Positions 23,362 to 30,987 of a DNA stretch of 57,823 nucleotides are shown here, one piece after another (position 1 is the stretch's first letter; each line of letters starts with the position of its first letter). This DNA comes from Kineococcus sp. TRM81007. GTDB taxonomy: Bacteria > Actinomycetota > Actinomycetes > Actinomycetales > Kineococcaceae. The DNA is taken from positions 1 to 57,823 of the forward strand of contig NZ_JALBVB010000019.1 in assembly GCF_022669155.1 (NCBI RefSeq). The letters run 5' to 3'. A program made the position numbers and the translations under genes. A model generated the notes under the pieces. It made no database searches. It was not told the origin of the DNA and saw only the letters and a list, made by a program, of their open reading frames with translations.

Positions 23362-25398
23362 TCAGCTCTGCGCGCCCAGCCGGTCGGGTTCGCGGCCCGC
23401 CCCGGCGGCGGGGCCGTCAGCCGGCCCGGGCGCGACGTGCCCGGCGTGCCGGCCGCGCGGTGCGGCCGCGTCCTCGCCGAGCGCCGCCTCGATGGACGTC
23501 TCGTCCAGGCCGAGGTCGCGCAGCCGCTGCACCGCCACGTCCAGCGCCGCCTCGCGGCGGGCGGTCTCGGCGGCCAGCTCCTCGACCGCGCGCTGCGCGG
23601 CCTTGGCCTCCTGGACCCCGGCGCGCACGCGCTCGGTCAGCTCGCCGGCGGAGGAGGCGTCGGCGGGCACGCCCGTCAGCTGGGCGGGGTGGTCGCGCAC
23701 CTGCGCCGGGTGCACCGCGCCGCCGGCGGCCTGCACCGGGGCGGCGGGGGCGTCGCCGGCACCGGCCGCCGGTGCCTGCGGGCCGGCGTCGCGCCCGCCG
23801 CCGCGCAGCGGCAGGGCGGGCAGGAACAGCACCGTCACGAACCCGGCGACCATGACCAGGGCCGCCACCAGGTAGATCAGGCTCGTGGAGTCGGTGAACC
23901 CGACCTTGAACGGGTGGGCCACGGCCGCCGGCAGGGTGCCCAGCACCGAGGTGTCGTCGCTGGCGCGGGCGAGGACCTGCTGCAGGCCGGCCTGGTCCAG
24001 GCCCGCCTCGCGCAGCCCGGCGGTGAACGGGGCCTCGCCGGCCGCCGCCCGGTACGCCGAGGAGACGTTGTCCCCCAGGCTGGAGAACAGGATCGACAGG
24101 AACACCGCGGTGCCCAGGGTGCCGCCCATCTGCCGGAAGAACGTCACCGAGGAGGTGGCGACACCGATCTCGCGGGGGCCGGCGGCGTTCTGCACGGCCA
24201 GGATGATCGGCTGCATGTTGCCGCCCAGGCCCCAGCCCATGATCAGCATGACGATCATCGTCTGCCAGACCGGGGTGTCGGCGTTCACGCGGCTGAAGAG
24301 GAACAGCGCCACGACCATCAGGGCGGTGCCGACGACCGGCAGCGGCTTGTAGCGGCCGGTGCGGGCGATGAACTGCCCGGCGAACGCGCTGGCGGACATG
24401 ATGCCGAGCACCAGGGGGAGCATCTGCAGGCCGCCGACGGTGGGCGAGGAGCCCTTGACCACCTGCAGGTACTGCGGCAGGACGGCCATCGCGCCGAACA
24501 TGCCCATGCCGAGGATGAGGCTGGCGAGGCTGCCGACGACGAAGGTGCGGCCGCTGAACATGCGCAGCGGCAGCAGCGCCTCCTCGCCGTAGGCGCGCTC
24601 GACGAGCACGAACGCGACCAGGCCGGCCACCCCGAGGGCGTAGCAGAGCAGCGCACCGCCGGAGCCCCAGCCCCACTCGCGGCCCTGCTCGGCGACGACG
24701 AGGAGCGGCACCAGGCACAGCACGAGCGTGAGTGCCCCGGGCCAGTCGATGCGGTGGTGGGTGGTGCGCTTGGGCAGCTTCAGGTTGCGCACGACGACGG
24801 CGAGGGCGAGGGCGCCCAGCGGCACGTTGATCCAGAAGATCCAGCGCCAGCCGGCCAGGCCGAGGAGGGACTCCTGCCCGGCGAAGAACCCGCCGGCGAC
24901 GGGGCCGAGGACGCTGGAGGTGCCGAAGACGGCCATGAACCAGGCCTGGTACTTGGCGCGCTCCCGGGCCGGGACGACGTCGGCGATGATCGTCAGCGCC
25001 AGCGACATGAGGCCGCCGGCGCCCAGGCCCTGCACGGCGCGCCAGGCGGCCAGCTCGTACATCGAGGTGGAGATCCCGCACAGCGCGGAGCCGACGACGA
25101 AGATGCCGATGGCGGCGATGAAGAACGGCCGGCGGCCGTACATGTCGGAGAGCTTGCCGTACAGCGGCGTGGAGATCGTCGAGGTGATGAGGAACGCCGT
25201 GGTGGCCCACGCCTGCAGGGAGAACCCGTCGAGGTCGTCGGCGATGGTGCGGATCGCCGTGGCGACGATCGTCTGGTCCAGGGCGCCGAGGAACATGCCC
25301 AGCAGCAGGCCGGACAGGATGGCCATGATCTGCCGGTGGGTCAGCGCGGGCGCCTCGGTCGGAGCGGCCGGTTCGGCGCCGGCGGTGGTGCTGCTCAT
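23362..25398 (-). CDS. DHA2-family multidrug MFS transporter with long C-terminal tail
   Basis: A 678-residue, about 14-segment proton antiporter of the EmrB/QacA class. Segment 1 holds LGALDQTIVATAIRTIADDL, the segment 2-3 loop is motif A (GKLSDMYGRRP), and the segment 5 region carries a motif-C-like GTSSVLGPVAGGFF. After the last membrane segment (about 535-555) comes an unusual hydrophilic tail of about 120 residues, rich in Ala/Glu/Arg with likely coiled-coil heptads (LTERVRAGVQEAKAAQRAV). It overlaps the upstream MarR gene (ATGA), its likely repressor. Substrate unknown. Confidence 0.88.
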   Translation of the reverse strand: MSSTTAGAEPAAPTEAPALTHRQIMAILSGLLLGMFLGALDQTIVATAIRTIADDLDGFSLQAWATTAFLITSTISTPLYGKLSDMYGRRPFFIAAIGIFVVGSALCGISTSMYELAAWRAVQGLGAGGLMSLALTIIADVVPARERAKYQAWFMAVFGTSSVLGPVAGGFFAGQESLLGLAGWRWIFWINVPLGALALAVVVRNLKLPKRTTHHRIDWPGALTLVLCLVPLLVVAEQGREWGWGSGGALLCYALGVAGLVAFVLVERAYGEEALLPLRMFSGRTFVVGSLASLILGMGMFGAMAVLPQYLQVVKGSSPTVGGLQMLPLVLGIMSASAFAGQFIARTGRYKPLPVVGTALMVVALFLFSRVNADTPVWQTMIVMLIMGWGLGGNMQPIILAVQNAAGPREIGVATSSVTFFRQMGGTLGTAVFLSILFSSLGDNVSSAYRAAAGEAPFTAGLREAGLDQAGLQQVLARASDDTSVLGTLPAAVAHPFKVGFTDSTSLIYLVAALVMVAGFVTVLFLPALPLRGGGRDAGPQAPAAGAGDAPAAPVQAAGGAVHPAQVRDHPAQLTGVPADASSAGELTERVRAGVQEAKAAQRAVEELAAETARREAALDVAVQRLRDLGLDETSIEAALGEDAAAPRGRHAGHVAPGPADGPAAGAGREPDRLGAQS

Positions 25399-25976
25399 GC
25401 GGTCTCCTGCTGGGGGCGGGTGGGGGCTGCGGTGGTGGCTGCGGCGCCGTCGTCGTCGCGGCCGCGCTCGAGGCCGTCGGCGAAGCGGGCCAGCAGCGAG
25501 ACGAGGGTGCCGACGTCGTGCTCGTCCCAGCCGACGACGGCGCGGGCCAGCCGTTCGCGCCGGCGCTGCAGGGTGGCGGCGACGACCTCGCGGCCGGTGC
25601 CGGTGACGGCCACGCGGCAGGCGCGGCCGTCGTCGGGGTCGCGGTGGCGCTCCAGCAGCCCGCGCCGGACGAGCTCGGCGGTCTGCCGGCTGACCGTGGA
25701 GGGGTCGGTGCCGAGCCGTTCGGCGAGCGCGCCGACGCGCTGGGCGCCGTGGTGGTCGACGGTCAGGAGCACGGCGTGCACGGCGCGCTCGGCGTCGTCG
25801 CGGGCCCGGGCGTCCTGCGCCTTGAGGGCGTGCAGGGTGCGCACGGTGCGGGTGACCTCCTCGGCCAGGGCCGGCAGGAGGACGTCGCCGAGGTGGTCGC
25901 GGTCCCCGGGCGGGGGCGCGGGGACCGGGTCCCCGGGCGGGGGCGCGGGGACGGGGGTGGGGTCGTGGTGAGGCAC
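25395..25976 (-). CDS. MarR-family transcriptional regulator
   Basis: A 193-residue winged-helix repressor. The recognition region GALAERLGTDPSTVSRQTAEL is followed by the wing DPDDGRACRVAVTGTGR. An N-terminal tail of about 20 residues contains a tandem 9-residue repeat (PVPAPPPGD twice), produced by a 25-bp direct repeat at 25901-25925 and 25928-25952. The GTG at 25976 is the first sensible start after the non-conserved upstream frame. Its stop overlaps the DHA2 ATG, so regulator and pump form one operon, probably induced by the pump's drug substrate. Confidence 0.87.
   Translation of the reverse strand: MPHHDPTPVPAPPPGDPVPAPPPGDRDHLGDVLLPALAEEVTRTVRTLHALKAQDARARDDAERAVHAVLLTVDHHGAQRVGALAERLGTDPSTVSRQTAELVRRGLLERHRDPDDGRACRVAVTGTGREVVAATLQRRRERLARAVVGWDEHDVGTLVSLLARFADGLERGRDDDGAAATTAAPTRPQQETA
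25901..25952. repeat. Tandem 25-bp direct repeat inside the MarR gene
   Basis: Two identical 25-bp copies begin at 25901 and 25928 (period 27 bp). They encode a duplicated proline-rich nonapeptide near the MarR N-terminus, so the reading frame is kept. Confidence 0.7.
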
Positions 25977-26345
25977 GGTGCTCCGGGCGGGTGCGGTCGT
26001 GGTGCGGGCGGGGCGTTGCCGTGGTGTGGTCGGTGCGGGCGGGGCGCCACGGGGCGCTCCCGGTGTGTCGGGTGGTAGCGGGAGGCGCCGGCCGTGTAAC
26101 GGAGCGGGGGCCGGCAGCGAAGTACCCGCGGGGTCACGGTCCGCTCGAGGATCGTTGACTGCCGCACACAACCGATCGGGACGAATCTAGCAGCCGCTGG
26201 CGGCGACGGGGGAGCGCAGGTGCCGGACAGGGTGGACGGGTGGGCGCCCGGTCGCGCGCACCTCGCGGACGGTGTCCGCGCTACGCCGTTCGGGGGACGG
26301 TGCGCTACGGTCTCCAGTGACCCTAAGTATCGGGAGAGTCACTCT
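25977..26345. other. Intergenic region between MarR and the RsbW-like kinase
   Basis: This 369-bp gap holds no convincing gene. Two weak signals: an imperfect inverted repeat at 26151-26176 (atcgttg and caaccgat with one bulge), a possible MarR site about 175 bp upstream of the regulator; and perfect 6-bp arms agtgac/gtcact at 26316-26321 and 26338-26343, just before the kinase start. A purine-rich cgggagag (26331-26338) lies at RBS distance from the GTG. Confidence 0.4.
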
Positions 26346-26765
26346 GTGTCGTTCAAGGACTGGTCCTGCGTGACCACCCTCGCCCCGGAGCCGGCCTCCT
26401 CGCGCGCCGCTCGGCACGTCGTCGCCGACTGGTGCATCGCCCAGGGCCTCATCGGCGACGTCGTCGACACCCTGCTGCTGCTGACCGCCGAGGTCGTCAC
26501 CAACGCCGTCGTGCACGGCCGCAGCGAGGTCGTCCTGCAGCTGGGCCGGCACGGCTCGCGGGTGCGCGTGGGCGTCGCCGACGAGAACACCCGCCTGCCG
26601 CTGCGCCGCGAGTCCGACCCCGACGCCCTCGACGGGCGCGGCATGGCCCTCGTCGAGGCGCTCGCCGACGCCCACGGCGTCGAGGTCCAGCCCCTCGGCA
26701 AGGTCGTCTGGTTCGACGTCACCACCCACCTGGCCCCGGTCCGCTCCGCGCGCGCCAGCGCCTGA
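26346..26765 (+). CDS. RsbW-like ATP-binding anti-sigma/regulatory kinase
   Basis: A 139-residue stand-alone HATPase_c_2 domain. The N-box is TAEVVTNAVVHG (about 47-58), and the glycine loop is DGRGMALVEALADAHG. Proteins of this kind bind anti-sigma-factor antagonists or sigma factors in partner-switching stress or sporulation-like pathways common in actinomycetes. The GTG at 26346 is used because the frame before it is not conserved in character. A SpoIIE phosphatase (35971) elsewhere in the window belongs to the same type of pathway, though linkage is only inferred. Confidence 0.82.
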   Translation: MSFKDWSCVTTLAPEPASSRAARHVVADWCIAQGLIGDVVDTLLLLTAEVVTNAVVHGRSEVVLQLGRHGSRVRVGVADENTRLPLRRESDPDALDGRGMALVEALADAHGVEVQPLGKVVWFDVTTHLAPVRSARASA

Positions 26766-26804
26766 GCGCCCCGACCGCGGCGAGGACCTGTCGCCGCGGC
26801 GACC

Positions 26805-26818
26805 TACCCTGGGGGACG
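26805..26818 (+). promoter_or_regulatory. -10 element for a leaderless transcript of the CopD-CtaG gene
   Basis: TACCCT at 26805-26810 is seven bases before the GTG start, so the transcript probably begins at the start codon. The intervening bases (gggggac) could still act as a weak RBS if transcription starts further upstream. Confidence 0.35.
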
Positions 26819-28908
26819 TGGCCGACACCCGCCCGTCCGACAGCGCGACCCGTCCGCCCACCCCGCGCCGCGGCTCCCCGGCGGCCCCCGGTGCGACCGC
26901 ACCCGGCGCGGCCGGTGCCGTGCTCACCGCGCTCGCCTCCCTCGCCGCCGCCTGCGCCGCGCTGCTCGTGGCGCTCGCCGCCGGCGGCGGGCTGGTCCCC
27001 TCCGTCCTCGGCGACCCCGGCGCCTTCGTGCGCTACGGCCTGCCGCTGGCCCGCACCGTCCACGACCTGTCCGCGGCCGTGGCCGTCGGCTGCCTCGTCG
27101 TCGCCACCGTCGTGCTGCCGCACCCCTCGGCGGCCTGGACGCGCGCCGTGCGCGCCGCCGGTGTCGCCGCCGGCGCCTGGACGGTCTCGGCGCTGGCCGT
27201 GCTGGTGCTGACCGCGATGGACGTCATCGGCGCCGCCCCCGGCGCCGCGGGCTTCGGCGCCCAGTTCGCCCAGTTCGCCCAGGAGATCGACCTCGGCCGC
27301 GCGCTGCTGGCCACCACCGTCCTGGCCGCCGTCGTCGCCACCGTCGCCGCGGCCGCGGCCACCCCCACCGGTGCCGCCTGGAGCGCCGCGCTGGCGCTCG
27401 TCGCGCTCGTGCCCCTGTCGCTGTCCGGGCACGCCTCCGGGTCCGCCTCCCACGAGACCGCCGTCAGCTCCCTCGGGCTGCACCTGGTGGGCGTGACCGT
27501 CTGGGTGGGTGGGCTGGCCGCCGTGCTGCTCGTGGCCCCGCTCACCGGCCGCCGCCCGGCCGCCGCCGGCGAACGGGCCGTGGACCTGCCCACCGTCGCC
27601 GCGCGCTACTCCGCGCTGGCCCTGTGGTGCTTCGCGGCCGTCGCGCTGTCCGGGGTGGTCAACGCCTCGGTGCGCCTGGGCGGCTGGTCCGGCCTGGCCA
27701 CCGCGTACGGCGCCCTCGTCCTCGCCAAGACCGCCGCCCTCGTCCTGCTCGGCGTCGTCGGCGCCTGGCACCGCCGCCGCACCCTGCCGCTGCTGACCCG
27801 CGCCCCGCGGGCCTTCCGCCGCCTGGCCGCCGGCGAGCTCGTCCTCATGGCCGCCGCCACGGGCCTGGGCGTCGCCCTCAGCCGCAGCCCCACCCCGGTC
27901 CCCGAGACCGAGCCCGGCGCCGACCCCGTCGACCTGCTGCTGGGCGAGACCGCCCCGCCGCCGTTCACGGTCGCCCGCTGGTTCACCGAGGTCTCGCCGG
28001 ACCTGCTGTGGCTGCTCGTCGTCGGCGGCGCGCTCGCCGGCTACCTGCTCGGCGTGCACCGGCTGCGCCGCCGCGGCGACCGCTGGAGCGCCGCCCGCAC
28101 GACCTGGTGGGTGCTGGGCTGCCTGGCGCTGCTGTTCGTCACCAGCGGCGGCCCGGCCGCCTACGGCCGCACCACCTTCAGCGCCCACATGCTCCAGCAC
28201 ATGCTGCTGACGATGGCCGTGCCGCCGCTGCTCGTGCTCGGCGCCCCCCTGACGCTGGCGCTGCGGACCCTGCCCGCGCGCCGCGACGGCTCCCGCGGCG
28301 CCCGCGAGTGGCTGCTGGAGCTGGTGCACTCGCGCTACCTGGCGCTCGTGGGCCACCCGCTGGTCGCCGCCGTCCTCTTCGCCGGCAGCATCATCGTCTT
28401 CTACTACTCGCCGCTGTTCGAGCTGGCGCTGCGCACCCACGTCGGGCACGAGCTGATGATGGTGCACTTCCTGGGCACCGGGTACCTGTTCTGCTCGGTG
28501 CTCATCGGCGTCGACCCCGGCGCGCACCGCCCGGTCTACCCGCTGCGGCTGATCCTCCTGCTGGGCACCATGGGCTTCCACGCCTTCTTCGGCGTCGCGC
28601 TCATGCAGAGCACGCAGCTGCTGGCCGGCGACTGGTTCGCGCTGGTGGCCCCCCCGGGCACCGACCTGCTGGCCGACCAGCACCGGGGCGGGGACATCGC
28701 CTGGGGCATCGGGGAGTTCCCCACCGCCGCGCTCGTCCTCGGCGTGGTGATCGCCTGGTCCCGGTCGGACGCGCGGGAGGTCCGCCGCCGCGACCGCGCC
28801 GCCGAGCGCGACGGCGGCCGCGAGCTCGCCGAGTACAACGCGATGCTCGCGCGCCTGGCCGAGCACGACGGGGTGCCCGGGCGGCCCGGGCACCCCGGGG
28901 AGCGCTGA
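26818..28908 (+). CDS. CopD-CtaG fusion: copper export / cytochrome oxidase assembly membrane protein
   Basis: A 696-residue polytopic protein. After a low-complexity N-terminus, about eight membrane segments (35-320) form a CopD-like domain with LGLHLVGVTVWVGGLAAV and the histidine-bearing LSGHASGSASHETAV. The C-terminal half (about 395-660) is a caa3-type CtaG domain with FSAHMLQHMLLTMAVPPLLV and a HVGHELMMVHFLGTGYLF segment rich in His/Met that should bind copper. It probably delivers copper to cytochrome oxidase. The fusion is known in actinobacteria. Leaderless start likely. The last codons contain a strong hairpin (28870-28896). Confidence 0.88.
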   Translation: MADTRPSDSATRPPTPRRGSPAAPGATAPGAAGAVLTALASLAAACAALLVALAAGGGLVPSVLGDPGAFVRYGLPLARTVHDLSAAVAVGCLVVATVVLPHPSAAWTRAVRAAGVAAGAWTVSALAVLVLTAMDVIGAAPGAAGFGAQFAQFAQEIDLGRALLATTVLAAVVATVAAAAATPTGAAWSAALALVALVPLSLSGHASGSASHETAVSSLGLHLVGVTVWVGGLAAVLLVAPLTGRRPAAAGERAVDLPTVAARYSALALWCFAAVALSGVVNASVRLGGWSGLATAYGALVLAKTAALVLLGVVGAWHRRRTLPLLTRAPRAFRRLAAGELVLMAAATGLGVALSRSPTPVPETEPGADPVDLLLGETAPPPFTVARWFTEVSPDLLWLLVVGGALAGYLLGVHRLRRRGDRWSAARTTWWVLGCLALLFVTSGGPAAYGRTTFSAHMLQHMLLTMAVPPLLVLGAPLTLALRTLPARRDGSRGAREWLLELVHSRYLALVGHPLVAAVLFAGSIIVFYYSPLFELALRTHVGHELMMVHFLGTGYLFCSVLIGVDPGAHRPVYPLRLILLLGTMGFHAFFGVALMQSTQLLAGDWFALVAPPGTDLLADQHRGGDIAWGIGEFPTAALVLGVVIAWSRSDAREVRRRDRAAERDGGRELAEYNAMLARLAEHDGVPGRPGHPGER
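28870..28896. terminator. Hairpin embedded in the end of the CopD-CtaG reading frame
   Basis: Perfect 12-bp arms ggggtgcccggg and cccgggcacccc with a 3-nt loop, lying wholly inside the last codons (encoding GVPGRPGHPG). With the second palindrome at 28906-28927 it forms a double-hairpin end. Confidence 0.55.
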
Positions 28909-28927
28909 GCCGCCCGGCGCGGGCTCA
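28906..28927. terminator. Palindrome spanning both convergent stop codons
   Basis: tgagcc (28906-28911) and ggctca (28922-28927) are perfect complements with a 10-nt loop. The CopD-CtaG TGA starts the left arm and the OsmC stop (complement of 28925-28927) ends the right arm. Confidence 0.45.
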
Positions 28928-29323
28928 CGCCAGCTGCACGTCCAGCGCGGAGGCGTCCAGCGTCTTGGTGAACGGGCAGATCGACAGCGCCTGCTCCAGC
29001 ACCGCCGAGGCGTCCGTGCCCGCGTCCGGCAGCGTCACGCGCAGCGCGTAGCGGGCGGTGTAGCCGGGCTCGTCGTTCGCGAGGGTGACGCGGGTCTCCA
29101 CCTGCGCCCCCTCGGTGCTGCCGCCCGTGCTGGTGGCGGCGATGCGCAGCGAGTCCAGCAGGCAGCTGCCCAGGGCGGCGGCCATGAGCTGCTCGGGGTT
29201 GGTGCCCTCGCCGGGGCCGTCCAGCGTCTTCGGCTCGTTGACGTCGAGGGACAGGGCGCCGTCGTCGGAGCGGGCAGAGCCCGGGGTGGCGGTGACGACG
29301 GCCGTGTACAGGTCGTTGGTCAT
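28925..29323 (-). CDS. OsmC/Ohr-family peroxiredoxin-like protein
   Basis: A 132-residue small thiol peroxidase type protein that should detoxify organic hydroperoxides. The peroxidatic cysteine is in NPEQLMAAALGSCLLDSLRIAA (about 42-63) and the second cysteine in LSICPFTKTLDAS near the C-terminus, the Ohr/OsmC arrangement. Length is normal. It is convergent with the CopD-CtaG gene. No OhrR regulator is adjacent (a MarR lies 3 kb away, but in the efflux operon). Confidence 0.85.
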   Translation of the reverse strand: MTNDLYTAVVTATPGSARSDDGALSLDVNEPKTLDGPGEGTNPEQLMAAALGSCLLDSLRIAATSTGGSTEGAQVETRVTLANDEPGYTARYALRVTLPDAGTDASAVLEQALSICPFTKTLDASALDVQLA

Positions 29324-29478
29324 GCTCCGACGCTAGGGGGCGGTGGCGCGCCGCGCTCGGTGATCACCGGTGGGGCCGCGCGCCGTGCTGCACCCCGACG
29401 CGCCACCGCCAGCGCTCCCCCGCGATGATGGGCGGGCCGGACCGCGCGGACCCCAGCCTGGAAGGACCAGCGACGCTC

Positions 29479-30861
29479 ATGGACAACGCCACCGTGCCCG
29501 ACTTCACGGTCGAGACCCTCGGTCCCTGCACGGTCGACTCACCGCTGGCCCCCCGGTTGCAGGCCCGCCGCACCACGCACCACTACATCGACGAGAACGA
29601 CCGGGTGCTCTTCGACGACACCCTGTCCAAGGTGGCGCGGCGCGTGGAGGGCCAGGACGACCTCGACGGCCTGGCGGACCTGCCGAGCCTGGAGCCCACC
29701 GGTCCCCGCAAGAAGATCTTCTTCGACCCGGCCAAGACCCGGGTCGGCATCGTCACCTGCGGCGGGCTGTGCCCGGGCATCAACAACGTCATCCGCGGGC
29801 TCGTCTCCGAGCTGACGAACCACTACGGCGTGCGCCGCATCTACGGCTTCAAGAACGGCTACCAGGGTTTCGTGCCCAGCTACGGGCACGACGTGGTCGA
29901 CCTGACGCCGGAGGCCGTGGAGGGCATCGACGGCGAGGGCGGCACCATCCTGGGCAGCTCGCGCGGGCAGCAGGACGCCGCCGAGGTCGTGGACTGCCTG
30001 GAGCGCATGGGCATCTCGGTGCTCTTCGTCATCGGCGGCGACGGCACCCTGCGCGGGGCGCAGAAGATCTGCGCGGAGGTCGCCGAGCGGGGGCTGAAGG
30101 TCGCGGTGGTCGGCATCCCCAAGACCATCGACAACGACATCCCGTTCATCGACCAGAGCTTCGGGTTCCAGTCCGCGTTCAGCGAGGCGACCCGCTCGAT
30201 CCGCTCGGCGAAGGTCGAGGCGCGCACGGCCCCGAACGGCGTGAGCGTCGTCAAGCTCATGGGGCGGCACTCGGGTTTCATCGCCTGCTACGCGGCGCTG
30301 GCGCAGAACGACGCCGACTTCGTCCTCATCCCCGAGGTGCCGTTCGTGCTGGACGGGCCGGGGGGTTTCCTGGAGCTGCTGCGGGCCAAGGTCGCCACCC
30401 AGGGGCACGCCCTGGTGGTGGCCGCCGAGGGGGCCGGGCAGGAGCTGTTCGACGCCGACGACCAGGTCGACGCCTCCGGCAACAAGAAGCTGCAGGACGT
30501 GGGCCGGCTGCTGCGCCAGGCCATCGCGGAGGACTTCGCCGCGCACGGGCTGGAGCTGAACCTGCGCTTCATCGACCCCAGCTACGTCATCCGCTCCGTG
30601 CCGGCGAACCCGTACGACAGCGTGTACTGCATCCGCCTGGCGCACGCGGCCGCGCACGCGGCGATGGCCGGGCGCACGAACATGGTGGTGGGCCGCTGGC
30701 GCCGGCGGTTCGTGCACATCCCGATCCGCCTGGCGGTCTCGGCGCGCAACCAGGTCGACCCGCACGGCGACCTGTGGTGGTCGGTGCTGGAGGCGACGGG
30801 GCAGCCGTGGTCGTTCGGCGGGGCCCCGGCGGAGCGGGTCACGGTGTTCGGCGGGCAGTGA
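29479..30861 (+). CDS. ATP-dependent 6-phosphofructokinase (long, plant/trypanosome-like clade)
   Basis: A 460-residue phosphofructokinase that commits fructose 6-phosphate to glycolysis. The phosphate loop is GGLCPG (95-100), GGDGT is at 186-190 and PKTIDND at 214-220. Gly in GGDG argues for ATP as donor (PPi enzymes have GGDD) while Lys in PKTIDND is the residue seen in PPi enzymes; this mixture marks the 'group X' ATP enzymes. Around 80 extra N-terminal residues precede the core, as in plant forms. ATG 29479 follows ggaagga; an in-frame ATG at 29425 is less likely. Confidence 0.9.
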   Translation: MDNATVPDFTVETLGPCTVDSPLAPRLQARRTTHHYIDENDRVLFDDTLSKVARRVEGQDDLDGLADLPSLEPTGPRKKIFFDPAKTRVGIVTCGGLCPGINNVIRGLVSELTNHYGVRRIYGFKNGYQGFVPSYGHDVVDLTPEAVEGIDGEGGTILGSSRGQQDAAEVVDCLERMGISVLFVIGGDGTLRGAQKICAEVAERGLKVAVVGIPKTIDNDIPFIDQSFGFQSAFSEATRSIRSAKVEARTAPNGVSVVKLMGRHSGFIACYAALAQNDADFVLIPEVPFVLDGPGGFLELLRAKVATQGHALVVAAEGAGQELFDADDQVDASGNKKLQDVGRLLRQAIAEDFAAHGLELNLRFIDPSYVIRSVPANPYDSVYCIRLAHAAAHAAMAGRTNMVVGRWRRRFVHIPIRLAVSARNQVDPHGDLWWSVLEATGQPWSFGGAPAERVTVFGGQ

Positions 30862-30884
30862 CGTTCTCCTGACCTTCCGTCACG

Positions 30885-30917
30885 CGTCACCGGGAGGTCA
30901 CAGAGATCGCACAGGGT
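30885..30917 (+). promoter_or_regulatory. PHO-box-like triple repeat upstream of the phosphoesterase
   Basis: Three consecutive 11-bp units, cgtcaccggga, ggtcacagaga and tcgcacagggt, match the actinobacterial PhoP pattern G(G/T)TCAYYYR(G/C)G with decreasing quality. They lie 71 bp before the secreted phosphoesterase start, where PhoP control under phosphate limitation would make sense. Confidence 0.5.
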
Positions 30918-30987
30918 GGGGTGCGCCCCCGGACGCGCCAGGAGCGCCGGGTGTCGACGAGAGCCGACGAAAGGCCACCCCACCGCC

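Noticed and set aside
23251-25971. A 906-residue plus-strand frame over the DHA2 and MarR genes
   Set aside because: Shadow of the real minus-strand genes: composition dominated by His, Gly, Gln and Arg, no domain.
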